Below are positions 44,084 through 53,198 of a DNA stretch of 64,000 nucleotides, piece after piece; position 1 is the stretch's first letter; every line of letters starts with the position of its first letter. Source of the stretch: Methyloligella sp. GTDB lineage: Bacteria; Pseudomonadota; Alphaproteobacteria; Rhizobiales; HXMU1428-3. The stretch lies in contig BQJJ01000005.1 of assembly GCA_021604645.1 (NCBI GenBank), forward strand, positions 186,001 through 250,000, in the 5' to 3' direction. The notes beneath the pieces were generated by a model. It was not told the origin of the DNA. It made no database searches and was given only the letters and a program-made list of their open reading frames with translations. Position numbers and translations under genes: made by a program.

Positions 44084-44902
44084 ATGCAAGCTGAAAAGAC
44101 CATGCAAATTGAAAGAAATGGGCAAATTGACAAAACTGGGCAAGCTGAGAAGGCTTTGAAAGATACTTCGAAGCCATCCCTCTCCTCTGAAGGGGCTGTT
44201 TTTGATATTGAGGCTTTGAATGAGGCTCATAACTTATCGTCTCCGCTGGAAGTACTCAGAAGCGCGATTGAGGACCTTTTTAAGGGCCAGATTGCCCTTG
44301 TTTCTTCGTTTGGAGCTGAATCTGCGATTTTGTTGCATATGGCAGCACAAATTGACACTCATATCCCAGTTATTTTCGTTGATACGGGCAAGCTTTTTCC
44401 TGAAACCATAGCTTACCGTGACAAATTAGCTAAACAATTTGGTTTGACGAATATTCAAACAATACACCCGGATGAGAATTTGCTACAGAATAAAGACCCA
44501 AATGGTGATTTATGGGAATCTGATACTGATGCATGCTGCCATATTCGTAAAGTGTTGCCATTTGATAAGGCTTTAGCACCATATGTTGCTGAAATTTCTG
44601 GACGCAAGAGATTTCAAAATGATATTCGGGCTAATTTAGGTTTCTTTGAAAAAACTGAACGCACTATTAAAGTTAACCCTCTGATTAATTGGAGCCCAGC
44701 TGAATTAGCCGATTATGTCATCAAGCATGACCTTCCGCGCCATCCGCTTGTGGCTCAGGGCTACCCTTCAATTGGCTGCGCACCTTGTACATCACCAGTT
44801 GCTGAAGGTGAGGACCCGCGTGCGGGCCGCTGGCGCGGTGCTGATAAAACTGAATGCGGCATTCATTTTGTAGATGGAAAGCCAGTTCGTATGTCTTCCT
44901 AA
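44084..44902 (+). CDS. cysH: Adenylyl-sulfate (APS) reductase
   Basis: About 272 aa from the ATG at 44084; an in-frame TTG is at 44072. LVSSFGAESAILLHMAA is the P-loop-like start. TDACCHIRKVLPFDKAL and GCAPCTSPVAEGEDPRAGRW hold the two Cys pairs for a [4Fe-4S] cluster, which marks APS-type rather than PAPS-type enzymes. It reduces APS to sulfite. The first ~30 residues are a repetitive Lys/Glu/Gln stretch not usual for the family, so the true start may lie further in. First gene of the sulfate-assimilation block. Confidence 0.93.
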   Translation: MQAEKTMQIERNGQIDKTGQAEKALKDTSKPSLSSEGAVFDIEALNEAHNLSSPLEVLRSAIEDLFKGQIALVSSFGAESAILLHMAAQIDTHIPVIFVDTGKLFPETIAYRDKLAKQFGLTNIQTIHPDENLLQNKDPNGDLWESDTDACCHIRKVLPFDKALAPYVAEISGRKRFQNDIRANLGFFEKTERTIKVNPLINWSPAELADYVIKHDLPRHPLVAQGYPSIGCAPCTSPVAEGEDPRAGRWRGADKTECGIHFVDGKPVRMSS

Positions 44903-45006
44903 TAGCGGGCAGTTATTGTGGCCTCTTACAACTAGGGATAGGCCTTTACTTGTGTTAAACAAATAGTCTTTTTCTATTTAGACTTTGATAAATGGACGAT
45001 TTTAAA

Positions 45007-45378
45007 ATGGGCGTGATTAACGTAATAGATCAACAGGGAAAACTACATGTGCTTGAGGCCGTTGAAGGCTGGCGAGTGATGGAGATTATTCGCGAGCATG
45101 GTTTGCCTATTAAAGCTGAATGTGGTGGCGCTTGTGCGTGCGCCACATGTCAGGTGGAAGTTGCACCTGAATGGACAGCTCGTTTACATGAAATGCGCGA
45201 TGATGAAGAAGATATGCTTGATAGCTTGCCTATTGTGACGGATTATTCTCGACTTTCTTGTCAGATTATTTATGAAGAAGAGCTTGATGGGCTGGAGCTT
45301 CGTTTAACCGATGCCTCTTTGCCGGATACGATGCCATCTGGGGCATCTTCAAACATTAAAGCTGAGGCAACTGCTTAG
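45007..45378 (+). CDS. [2Fe-2S] ferredoxin, adrenodoxin type
   Basis: About 123 aa from the ATG at 45007 (MGVINVIDQQGKLHVLEA), which fits the family start; an ATG at 44992 adds five residues. Cluster ligands: CGGACACATC and LSCQII (C-x5-C-x2-C...C). It lies between cysH and cysG (3 bp to cysG), so it is a good candidate for the electron donor of the sulfite reductase encoded downstream; no cysJ flavoprotein gene is present. Confidence 0.9.
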   Translation: MGVINVIDQQGKLHVLEAVEGWRVMEIIREHGLPIKAECGGACACATCQVEVAPEWTARLHEMRDDEEDMLDSLPIVTDYSRLSCQIIYEEELDGLELRLTDASLPDTMPSGASSNIKAEATA

Positions 45379-45381
45379 ATT

Positions 45382-46845
45382 ATGAAATTTTTTCCGATAT
45401 TCGTTGAGACTAAAAGTGCACATGTGTTGGTAACTGGGGGTGGTGAGACCGCTCTGCAGAAACTTAGGCTTTTGAGTAAAACTGAAGCCACAATCACTGT
45501 TGTTGCGCCTGAATTTGATGACGATATCCTGAGCTTTATTAAAGATTTTCCAAATATAAACTTGCTGGAACGGAGTTTTGAAACTGACGACGTTCAGGGT
45601 AAAAGACTTGTTTATGCAGCCCATGATGATGAAGTACTGGACACTGTTGTTGCTGATGCAGCTCGAGCTGCTAGTGTTCTTGTAAATGTTGTTGATACGC
45701 CTACTCAATGTGATTTTTTAACACCCTCTCTGGTTGAGCGTGCACCTATTACTGTTGCTATTGGCACAGAAGGTACAGCGCCAATGATTGCAAGAGATAT
45801 CAAAGCGCTGCTCGACAAAAACTTGCCTGCAAACTTGGGTGATTTGGCTCGTCAGGCAATACGCATTCGAGAAACTTTAAAGAAAAGAATTGATGATGGA
45901 CGTGCTCGTTTGCGCGTGTGGGAACGTTTGATGCAGGGCGCGTTTCGCAGAGCTGTTTTGCGCGGTGACCAACCTGGAGCAGCCCTCGCCCTTGAAGCTG
46001 AAATTCTAGCTGAGCTTGACCATTCAGCAACTGGAAATGAAGACGACAGTAATAAGCCAAAGGGCTCTGTTGCCCTCATTGGAGCTGGGCCTGGCAACCC
46101 TGAATATCTGACACTCAAAGCGCACCGCCTTTTACAAGAAGCTGATGTGCTTGTTGTTGACCGTTTGGCGAACCCTGACATCCTGGATTATGCACGCCGT
46201 GATGCGAAACGGATTTATGTCGGCAAACAGGCAGGCAAGCCATCTACATCACAAGAAGAGATCAACCAAATTATAGTGCGCGAAGCTATGGACGGCTCTC
46301 GGGTTGTTCGGCTTAAAGGCGGCGATCCCAGCATTTTTGGACGTTTGCAAGAAGAGCTTGCAGCTTGCCAGTTGTTTGGTATCGAAGTTGAAGTCGTACC
46401 AGGAATTAGCGCGGCACAAGCTGCTAGCGCCTCTATTAAATTACCTCTTACATTTCGAGGTGAGCACCGCTCAATCACTTTACTAACTGCTGCAACTAAA
46501 GATCAGGTGGTTGCGGCTGATGTGGTTGAATTTATGAAAACAGGCCGACCTTTTGCCATTTATATGGGGGTTAGAATCGCGTCTGAGATTGTTGAGACAC
46601 TCAAACAGGCTGGTGCCGATTTAACATCAGAAGTGATTATTGTTGAGAATGCAAGTCATGATCATGAACGGGTTTTTTCTTCATCTCTTCAAGACCTTAC
46701 TTTAACGATCAAAACGCTTTCGATTAAAGGTCCTGCGATTTTATTTGTCGGCCTTTCTTATGAAGATATGGGGCTTTCAGCAGACAACCGCATTCAATCA
46801 ATTGAAGTTAGCAATGTTGTTTCGCTAAACAGAAAAGTGATTTAA
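45382..46845 (+). CDS. cysG: Siroheme synthase (trifunctional CysG)
   Basis: 487 aa. The N-terminal part is the NAD-dependent precorrin-2 dehydrogenase/ferrochelatase (HVLVTGGGETALQKLRLLSK, and VVDTPTQCDFLTPSLVERAP). The C-terminal part, from about residue 230, is uroporphyrinogen III methyltransferase (VALIGAGPGNPEYLTLKAHR, RLKGGDPSIFGRLQEELAA, VVPGISAAQAASA). It makes the siroheme cofactor needed by CysI. Confidence 0.95.
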   Translation: MKFFPIFVETKSAHVLVTGGGETALQKLRLLSKTEATITVVAPEFDDDILSFIKDFPNINLLERSFETDDVQGKRLVYAAHDDEVLDTVVADAARAASVLVNVVDTPTQCDFLTPSLVERAPITVAIGTEGTAPMIARDIKALLDKNLPANLGDLARQAIRIRETLKKRIDDGRARLRVWERLMQGAFRRAVLRGDQPGAALALEAEILAELDHSATGNEDDSNKPKGSVALIGAGPGNPEYLTLKAHRLLQEADVLVVDRLANPDILDYARRDAKRIYVGKQAGKPSTSQEEINQIIVREAMDGSRVVRLKGGDPSIFGRLQEELAACQLFGIEVEVVPGISAAQAASASIKLPLTFRGEHRSITLLTAATKDQVVAADVVEFMKTGRPFAIYMGVRIASEIVETLKQAGADLTSEVIIVENASHDHERVFSSSLQDLTLTIKTLSIKGPAILFVGLSYEDMGLSADNRIQSIEVSNVVSLNRKVI

Positions 46846-46943
46846 CACGCTCTCATCAAGCACGATTTTTTAAACTAGAAGAGTTACGAAATTAACAACC
46901 GTAAATAAAGACAACTACAAGAGAAATAACGGCAAGAGAAACA

Positions 46944-47237
46944 ATGGCAAAAAAACTTAAAGGTGATCAAGTTTTAACTGGGCAATTGCTGCGCGAGGGC
47001 GATGTTGTTTTTTATACTGAAGACGGCAACTGGTCTCCTGATTTACAAAACGCTAAAATTGCAACTACGGCTGAACAAATTGATGAGCTTGATGTGTTAA
47101 TTGCCAAGGCAGAAGAGACCAACCTGGTAATTGACATATACCCCATTGTTGTAAAACGAGATGATGCGGGCAAGCTTGTGCCAGACCTTATTCGTGAGAA
47201 AATGCGCACGACTGGCCCTTCAATTGTTTATGCCTAA
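46944..47237 (+). CDS. DUF2849 family protein
   Basis: 97 aa. KLKGDQVLTGQLLREGDVVF and GNWSPDLQNAKIA are the family pattern. Almost always found between cysG and cysI in alphaproteobacteria, so a role in sulfite reductase is likely but unproven. No metal or cofactor motif is visible. Confidence 0.88.
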   Translation: MAKKLKGDQVLTGQLLREGDVVFYTEDGNWSPDLQNAKIATTAEQIDELDVLIAKAEETNLVIDIYPIVVKRDDAGKLVPDLIREKMRTTGPSIVYA

Positions 47238-47260
47238 ATTTATTTATTGATTTAACTTTA

Positions 47261-47330
47261 TTTAGTTGTGCTTCAGATGCTCACAAAGCATCCGCACTTT
47301 TGTACTTTAGATGCCCACAAAGCATCCGCA
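47261..47330 (+). repeat. Family A copies A10 and A11
   Basis: A10 (47261-47297) has outer stem GTGC/GCAC and inner GATGC/GCATC around TCACAAA. A11 (47298-47330) has inner GATGC/GCATC around CCACAAA with a weak outer stem. They lie within the cys block, between DUF2849 and cysI. Confidence 0.8.
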
Positions 47331-47381
47331 TAATAATTGCACTCGGTTATTGAATATTAAGAAAATAACAGGAATTACTCC

Positions 47382-49040
47382 ATGTATGTTTATGATGATT
47401 TTGATGAAAAATTTGTACGCGAACGGGCAGCCCAGTTTCGTGATCAAGTTGAGCGCCGGCTTTCTGGGAAATTATCAGAAGCTCATTTTCGCCCTTTGCG
47501 GTTAATGAACGGAGTTTACTTGCAATTGCATGCATACATGCTGCGCGTGGCTGTGCCTTATGGCACGTTGTCATCTTCTCAAATGCGCCAGCTGGCCATG
47601 ATTGCCACTAAGTATGACAAAGGCTATGGGCATTTTACGACCCGCCAAAACATTCAATTTAACTGGCCAAAATTAAAAGATCTTCCAGACATTTTAGATG
47701 ACCTGGCTGATGTTGGAATGCATGCCATTCAAACCAGTGGTAACTGCATTCGTAATGTGACATCTGACCAATGGGCTGGTGTGGCTGCTGATGAAGCTAC
47801 GGATCCACGTCCTTATGCGGAATTGATGCGTCAATGGTCTAGCTTGCACCCTGAATTTTCTTACCTACCTCGCAAATTTAAAATTGCGATCACGGGAGCT
47901 TCGAGCGACCGGGCGGCGATTGCCTTTCATGACATTGGGCTACAAGTTTTAAAAAATGATGCCGGTGAAATCGGTTTTGATGTTTATGTTGGAGGTGGTC
48001 TTGGCCGCACGCCGATGGTTGGCAAGAAAATTAGAGATTTCATTAGCCTTGATGATTTACTGCCTTACCTCGTTGCGATCCTTCGGGCTTATAACCTTGA
48101 AGGCCGCCGTGATAATAAATATAAGGCACGGATTAAGATCCTTGTTCATGAAACTGGTGTTGATGAATTTAAAGCAAAAGTTGAGAAAATTTTCGATGGA
48201 CTTGAGAAGGATAAATTAACAGCGCCTGCTGGTGAGATTGAACGTATTCAAGGCTTTTTTACTTTGCCTGATTATCAAGCCGCTGAAGCAAACCCTGAAA
48301 CTTTCACTAAAGCGCGCTCAGAAAATGCTGCGTTTGATTCATGGGTCAAACGAAATGTTGCTGCTCATAAGCAAGCTGGCTATGCAATAGCGAATATTTC
48401 TTTAAAGCCTATTGCGGGTATTCCTGGCGATGCAACAGATGAACAAATGAATTTGGTTGCTGATCTGGCTGAAAAATATTCGTTCGGTGAAATTCGTGTT
48501 AGTCATGAACAAAACCTCGTTTTAGCTCATGTCAAAGAGGAAGATTTGTTTGAGCTATGGCAAGCCCTCGTTCCTGCTGGTTTAGCAACTGCTAACATTG
48601 GCGCTATTACGGATATGATTACTTGTCCGGGACTTGACTATTGTGCCTTGGCGACTGCTCGTTCAATTCCTGTTGCACAAAAAATATCTGAAAAGTTTGC
48701 AGATCAAAAACGACAGGAAGATATTGGTGATTTAAAAGTTAAGATCTCAGGCTGTATCAATGCTTGTGGCCATCATCATGCCGGACATATCGGTATTCTT
48801 GGCTTGAATAAAAAGGGTGAAGAATATTACCAGATCACATTAGGTGGTTCAGGTGATGAATCCGCGGCTGTTGGTGAGATTATTGGCCCCGGTTTTTCTG
48901 GTGATGATGTTGCTGGCGCTATTGATACCCTTGTAAATCGCTATGTTGAATTGCGTGATGAGGCAAGCGAAACATTTCTTCAAGTTGTTAAACGTGTAGG
49001 GCTAGAGCCCTTTAAGGAGGCTTTATATGCCGATCATTAA
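47382..49040 (+). CDS. cysI: Sulfite reductase hemoprotein (nitrite/sulfite reductase family)
   Basis: 552 aa. The repeated half-domains include GYGHFTTRQNIQFNWPKL and QTSGNCIRNVTSDQWAGVA. The [4Fe-4S]/siroheme ligands are TCPGLDYCALATARS and KISGCINACGHHHAGHIGI. It reduces sulfite to sulfide. Being of the ferredoxin-like type without a flavoprotein partner, it probably takes electrons from the ferredoxin encoded upstream. Its stop overlaps the DUF934 gene by 14 bp. Confidence 0.93.
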   Translation: MYVYDDFDEKFVRERAAQFRDQVERRLSGKLSEAHFRPLRLMNGVYLQLHAYMLRVAVPYGTLSSSQMRQLAMIATKYDKGYGHFTTRQNIQFNWPKLKDLPDILDDLADVGMHAIQTSGNCIRNVTSDQWAGVAADEATDPRPYAELMRQWSSLHPEFSYLPRKFKIAITGASSDRAAIAFHDIGLQVLKNDAGEIGFDVYVGGGLGRTPMVGKKIRDFISLDDLLPYLVAILRAYNLEGRRDNKYKARIKILVHETGVDEFKAKVEKIFDGLEKDKLTAPAGEIERIQGFFTLPDYQAAEANPETFTKARSENAAFDSWVKRNVAAHKQAGYAIANISLKPIAGIPGDATDEQMNLVADLAEKYSFGEIRVSHEQNLVLAHVKEEDLFELWQALVPAGLATANIGAITDMITCPGLDYCALATARSIPVAQKISEKFADQKRQEDIGDLKVKISGCINACGHHHAGHIGILGLNKKGEEYYQITLGGSGDESAAVGEIIGPGFSGDDVAGAIDTLVNRYVELRDEASETFLQVVKRVGLEPFKEALYADH

Positions 49041-49503
49041 AGATGGTGCACTCATTGAGGATAATTGGACACTTCTTGATGAAGAAGCCGATGTTCCATC
49101 ATCTGCTGATATTATCATTCCGCTGAATGTTATGCTGGAAAAAGCAGAACGGCTTTCGAACCACTCTGGTCGCATTGCTTTGTTAATTAGCAATGATATT
49201 GCCGTTGAAGATCATGCTGATTTGGTTGCAAAAGCGGATATGGTTGTACTTGAATTACCAGCCTTTACTGATGGGCGAGCCTATTCACAAGCCAGAGTTA
49301 TTCGTGAAGAGCTTGGCTTTGATAAGGAACTGCGCGTTAAAGGTGATGTTCTGGTGGATCAAGCTGCTTATTTACAAAGATGCGGGTTTGATAGTTTTGA
49401 CTTTGATGGTGAGTTTGATGCTGAGACATGGAAGAAGTCATCAGAAATCATGACAACTGGCTATCAACGGACTTACAAAGACGAGCTTGAAACTCGTAGT
49501 TAG
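49027..49503 (+). CDS. DUF934 family protein
   Basis: 158 aa. FTDGRAYSQARVIREELGF and ELRVKGDVLVDQAAYLQRCGFD are the family signature. Overlaps cysI in a different frame, implying translational coupling. Usually labelled 'oxidoreductase' but without evidence; an assembly or accessory role for sulfite reductase is likely. Confidence 0.9.
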   Translation: MPIIKDGALIEDNWTLLDEEADVPSSADIIIPLNVMLEKAERLSNHSGRIALLISNDIAVEDHADLVAKADMVVLELPAFTDGRAYSQARVIREELGFDKELRVKGDVLVDQAAYLQRCGFDSFDFDGEFDAETWKKSSEIMTTGYQRTYKDELETRS

Positions 49504-49518
49504 TTTTCTCTCTAGTTA

Positions 49519-49640
49519 TCTCTCACGGGCTATTCTGCCGCGAAAAGCGGCAGGCCCTCCGAGAGGCGGTGCTAAGCACCGGGCTTCGCTATCGCTGCGC
49601 CATATCCTTCAGCCCGAAAAGGGCTGAACTCCTTGTTCGG
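49519..49640 (+). repeat. Family B copy B7
   Basis: CTCTCACGGGCTATTC, hairpin 1 CTGCCGC/GCGGCAG, CCCTCCGAGAGGCGG, hairpin 2 GGTGCTAAGCACC, GGGCTTCGCTATCGCTGCGCC, hairpin 3 CAGCCC/GGGCTG, and a slightly altered tail CTCCTTGTTCG. A near-complete copy after the cys operon. Confidence 0.85.
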
Positions 49641-49759
49641 GTGGATAGATTGGATATTTCAGCTTAGTGCCATTAGTTGCCGCCCAGATTAAACAATTAA
49701 ATTATTTTAATTTGCGTCACCTATTTTAATCTTTTAGAGTTTCTCCTAAAGCTTTTCTG

Positions 49760-51994
49760 ATGAAAAACAAAGTTTTAAGGGACAAATTTGTTATGCCTTT
49801 CTTTTCTGTGCTGCGATCAGTGTTATTTCTATTTTGCCTGATAGGAGTAATGACTTTTCAAGGTGGAGTGGCCCTTTCGCAAGAAGCCTTTATTTGGCAG
49901 TTCAATGAAGGTAATGACCCCTCAAATAAAGGACGAGCCACAGCTCGACTAGTCTATGGCATTCCAGAAACAGATGCGGCACAAATCGCAGCAATCTGTG
50001 ATGGGGCAGCAAGTACGTCTTCTCAATTTTCATCTATCACTTTTGGAGCTGATATTGGTTCATTGAAAGAGGGAACAGCTGTCAGTTTGCGTTTTTCTGG
50101 TGGTGGATTTTCAAAAGAAATAAAGGGGCAAGTTTACGGGACACTGGCCGAAGAAGGAATTACTGGAGTTCTTGTTGACCTCAAACATGATGATGGATTA
50201 TGGGAGGCTTTAACCGGAAAGATAAGACTTTCATATCTCGTTCCAGGATATAACGCTAGTAATGTTGAGCTGGGTAAGGGACGGCCTGCAATCAAACAAT
50301 TTATTGATACGTGCCGGGCTTATGCAAATAGCAGCGGTGCAAAAATTGCGGATACACCAAGTAGCAGCATTACAGAAAAAGAAGCTTTTGAGAGCGCCAA
50401 AGAACTGAATACCATTGAAGGCTGGGAAGCTTTTTTAAACAACTACTCTACTGGGTTTCGCGCTGACCTTGCCCGGGCCTATGTAAAACGTCTTTCTGGA
50501 AATCCGGCAAGTCAAGAGAAGATTACGAACCCAAAATCAAAACCGCCTATTACACCCCAATCAAAAGTTAAGCAGCCGACTTTATCAATGCTTGATATGG
50601 GAGCCGGCAACTCGTCTTGGTTTACTGGCAAACGTATGGTTTCTCGTGAAGGCCTCTCTCTTCATACAGCCCGCGTTCGTACACGCGGCTTGGAACTCGT
50701 GACTTATTGCAAAGACAATAATATGTCAGGTGGATTGGGTTATCGACTTGGTGCTGTTATCCGTCAGCTTTCATCAGGGAGCTATCCTCAATTTTATGAA
50801 CGGGCACAACAAGGAATTGAGTCTTCTTTAAAACGCCAAGACAATGGTGCCCCTCGTATCGGCATCTGGTTTTCTGAAGGTGAAGGACTGCCCAATGCGG
50901 TTGCAGATCATGGAGTGGCCAATGGAGAATTTGGTATTGGTTCTGTCGTCCATGGGTTTCCGGTAAACTCCCAGACAGTTGAGCGCATGATGGCCTCCAA
51001 CACTATGCATGTTGCGCTGTCGCCATTTGGGGCAACATTTCAGCTGAAGGGCAGCCGCAAAGCGATCTGTAGTATGATGAGACGGTGCGGTGCGGTACCT
51101 GCAGGTTGCCCTGGCGCAAAAGCTACGCCAAAAGTCAAGCCAGTGGTGAAGAAGTCTCGCAAATGTACAAAGGGGCGTATTTATATTTCTAGCAGAAGTC
51201 AAGGCAAGTGCGTTTGTCCGAGGGGAACGTCTTTTAGAAAGGGGCGCTGCCGTAAGATCGTATGGAAAAATAAATGTCCAGCCTTTCATGAACGCATAAG
51301 CGGTAAATGTGTGCGTAATGATGAAGTCAACAATCCTCATGATGATGGTTGTGGCCCAGGGTTTAAACTCGTCAAAGGCAAATGTGTAAGCCGTTACACA
51401 GCCCCTAAGCCTAAAATCAAGCCTAAGAAAAAAACTTGGGGAATAGGGAATGCACCACCTAGCTGTCGATGCCCAGGCTGTTTGTGGAATGGAAAAACAT
51501 GCAAACGCAGCAAAGCTCCCGCTCCCGGCCAGCTCAGTATCGGTGGGCAGAAGCCGATTAAACAAAAATCGCCGAAGAAAAAGCCGGTAGTGCAACAAAG
51601 ATCTTGTACACATGGGCGCATTCGTAACGGGGCTGGTCAATGTGTTTGCCCAGCCGGGACGCAAAAGATTGGTGGCAAATGTGTGAATGTTAAGCAACTT
51701 CAAAAGGGATTGCAGCAGATTTTGTCTGATCGTCGATTGAAGCGTGACATTCGCCCTATTGCCACACTTCAAAACGGACTGCAGCTTTATTCGTACAGAT
51801 ATATTTGGGATGATGTGTTCTACGTTGGTGTGATGGCACAAGACCTTCTCAAACAGGCCGACTTCAAGGACGCCGTGCGCATGACAAGTGACGGGGTCTA
51901 TGTTGTGAACTATGAGAAGCTTGGGCTTAAGGGTACAACAACTCTTAAAGCTTGGCAGAATGATATGATGGAAGCGGTATTCCTTTCGGAATAG
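49760..51994 (+). CDS. Secreted Cys-rich protein with C-terminal S74 self-cleaving (tail-fibre chaperone) domain
   Basis: 744 aa. Signal peptide in the first ~40 residues. Around 210-245 is EAFESAKELNTIEGWEAFLN and the 'GFRADLARAYVKRL' segment known from alphaproteobacterial envelope proteins. From about 445 to 650 come four Cys-rich, Lys-rich blocks of the form C-x(n)-GKCVCPRGTSFRKGRC. From about 654 the protein ends with ILSDRRLKRDIRPIATLQNG to YVGVMAQDLL and VVNYEKLGL, the Peptidase_S74 intramolecular chaperone domain; Ser656 and Lys661 match the known self-cleavage dyad spacing. Function unknown. Confidence 0.82.
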   Translation: MKNKVLRDKFVMPFFSVLRSVLFLFCLIGVMTFQGGVALSQEAFIWQFNEGNDPSNKGRATARLVYGIPETDAAQIAAICDGAASTSSQFSSITFGADIGSLKEGTAVSLRFSGGGFSKEIKGQVYGTLAEEGITGVLVDLKHDDGLWEALTGKIRLSYLVPGYNASNVELGKGRPAIKQFIDTCRAYANSSGAKIADTPSSSITEKEAFESAKELNTIEGWEAFLNNYSTGFRADLARAYVKRLSGNPASQEKITNPKSKPPITPQSKVKQPTLSMLDMGAGNSSWFTGKRMVSREGLSLHTARVRTRGLELVTYCKDNNMSGGLGYRLGAVIRQLSSGSYPQFYERAQQGIESSLKRQDNGAPRIGIWFSEGEGLPNAVADHGVANGEFGIGSVVHGFPVNSQTVERMMASNTMHVALSPFGATFQLKGSRKAICSMMRRCGAVPAGCPGAKATPKVKPVVKKSRKCTKGRIYISSRSQGKCVCPRGTSFRKGRCRKIVWKNKCPAFHERISGKCVRNDEVNNPHDDGCGPGFKLVKGKCVSRYTAPKPKIKPKKKTWGIGNAPPSCRCPGCLWNGKTCKRSKAPAPGQLSIGGQKPIKQKSPKKKPVVQQRSCTHGRIRNGAGQCVCPAGTQKIGGKCVNVKQLQKGLQQILSDRRLKRDIRPIATLQNGLQLYSYRYIWDDVFYVGVMAQDLLKQADFKDAVRMTSDGVYVVNYEKLGLKGTTTLKAWQNDMMEAVFLSE

Positions 51995-52076
51995 TGAGCT
52001 CTAGTGGACGTTATAATAAGAAAAACTTCTCCAATGGGACAAAAGCCGAAAAATTTAGTTTTAATTGCATGTTCTT

Positions 52077-52239
52077 TTAGTGCTCCTTCAGATTGCCTAC
52101 AAGCAACCGTCGCATTAGTGCTCCTTCAGGTTGCCCACAAGCAACCGTCGCATTAGCGCTCCTTCAGGTTGCCCGCCAGCAAACGGGCGCGGCAACCGTG
52201 TTTTTAGTGGCGCTTCAGTTGCCCACCAGCAACCGCGCT
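52077..52239 (+). repeat. Four family A copies (A12-A15)
   Basis: A12 (52077-52114), A13 (52115-52152) and A14 (52153-52198) are head-to-tail with a ~38-bp unit TTAGTGCTCCTTCAGGTTGC and end CAACCGTCGCA. A14 carries an enlarged loop in which GGTTGCC pairs with GGCAACC. A15 (52204-52239) is nearly the same as A1. They occupy the 370-bp gap before the OmpA-like gene. Confidence 0.85.
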
Positions 52240-52364
52240 AGTACTTTATCCTCAAGCTCGAGCATTTGTTGGGGAGCTTTGGGGCTTAGTCTTTACAAGT
52301 GCGCTTCATTCTTAGTAAGGATAGAAGAGCATAAATTGCGCGGATATTTGGTGAGGGTTTTAAG

Positions 52365-52988
52365 ATGGCGGTCTATCAAAATCATAGAGGATTATTTCTT
52401 GGGCTAGGGCTTTGGGTTCTTTGTGTTTTTTTACTTGGTTATACTACCACCGCTAACTCTACAGATGAGAACGGATCTCCGGTTGTTGAATATATGACCG
52501 ATGACGAACGTAAAGATCTGTTTGAGAGAGGAATTAAACCCAAGAAGCTCAAGCTTGTTAACCGCGAGACAACACCTGTTGTTACTAAAGAGGCAGTTAA
52601 AGAAGAGCCTTCTGATCTTAAATCTGTCAAAAGTTGTCAGAATGCCGTGCTTTCTGTTCTCAAAGAACAGCCAATTGAGTTTTTGCCAGGACGGCATAAA
52701 TTATCTCGTATTAGCATTGAAACAGTGAAAGATATTTCTGTTATCTTACAAGATTGTGACCGCGTGAAAGTCATTATCTCTGGACATACTGATTCTAGAG
52801 GCAACCCTGAAACCAACCAACGCCTCTCTGGCTTACGAGCCAGTTCTGTTATGTCTCAGTTCATTAAAACAGGCGTAAAAAAAGATCGCCTACGTGCAGT
52901 TGGCCTTGGAGATACCTCACCAATAGCGCCAAATGATAGCCCTGAAAATGAAGCTCTTAACCGCCGTATTGAGCTTGAGCTTTATTAA
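52365..52988 (+). CDS. OmpA-family peptidoglycan-binding protein
   Basis: 207 aa. Signal or anchor helix (LFLGLGLWVLCVFLLGY, residues 10-26), a linker, then an OmpA C-terminal domain from about 85: IEFLPGRHKLSRISIETVKD, VIISGHTDSRGNPETNQRLS, LRAVGLGDTSPIAPNDSPEN and NRRIELEL, with the Asp and Arg that bind diaminopimelate. Probably outer-membrane- or inner-membrane-linked. Near the secreted S74 protein, but no shared operon is shown since repeats lie between. Confidence 0.9.
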   Translation: MAVYQNHRGLFLGLGLWVLCVFLLGYTTTANSTDENGSPVVEYMTDDERKDLFERGIKPKKLKLVNRETTPVVTKEAVKEEPSDLKSVKSCQNAVLSVLKEQPIEFLPGRHKLSRISIETVKDISVILQDCDRVKVIISGHTDSRGNPETNQRLSGLRASSVMSQFIKTGVKKDRLRAVGLGDTSPIAPNDSPENEALNRRIELELY

Positions 52989-53198
52989 TTAGTCTATATT
53001 TTCCCATATTTGAGACATCTTCTCACTTTTGTGATTTGAAACGGCTTTTGTAATTTCGCAAAGTCTGCTTCACTTTCATTTGGCTATGTATGCATTACAT
53101 ACTTCACGTGGCCTTTATTCATTTTGTGAAATATCATTTCTGATTAGTGATGATAGAGTGATTATCAAAAAATAAGATACTGTTTGGGAAAATTTATT

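Noticed and set aside
50828..51841. A 337-codon open frame antisense to the S74-domain gene
   Set aside because: The sense frame has a signal peptide, repeated Cys modules and a known domain; the antisense product has no recognisable features and arises from the codon bias of the sense gene.
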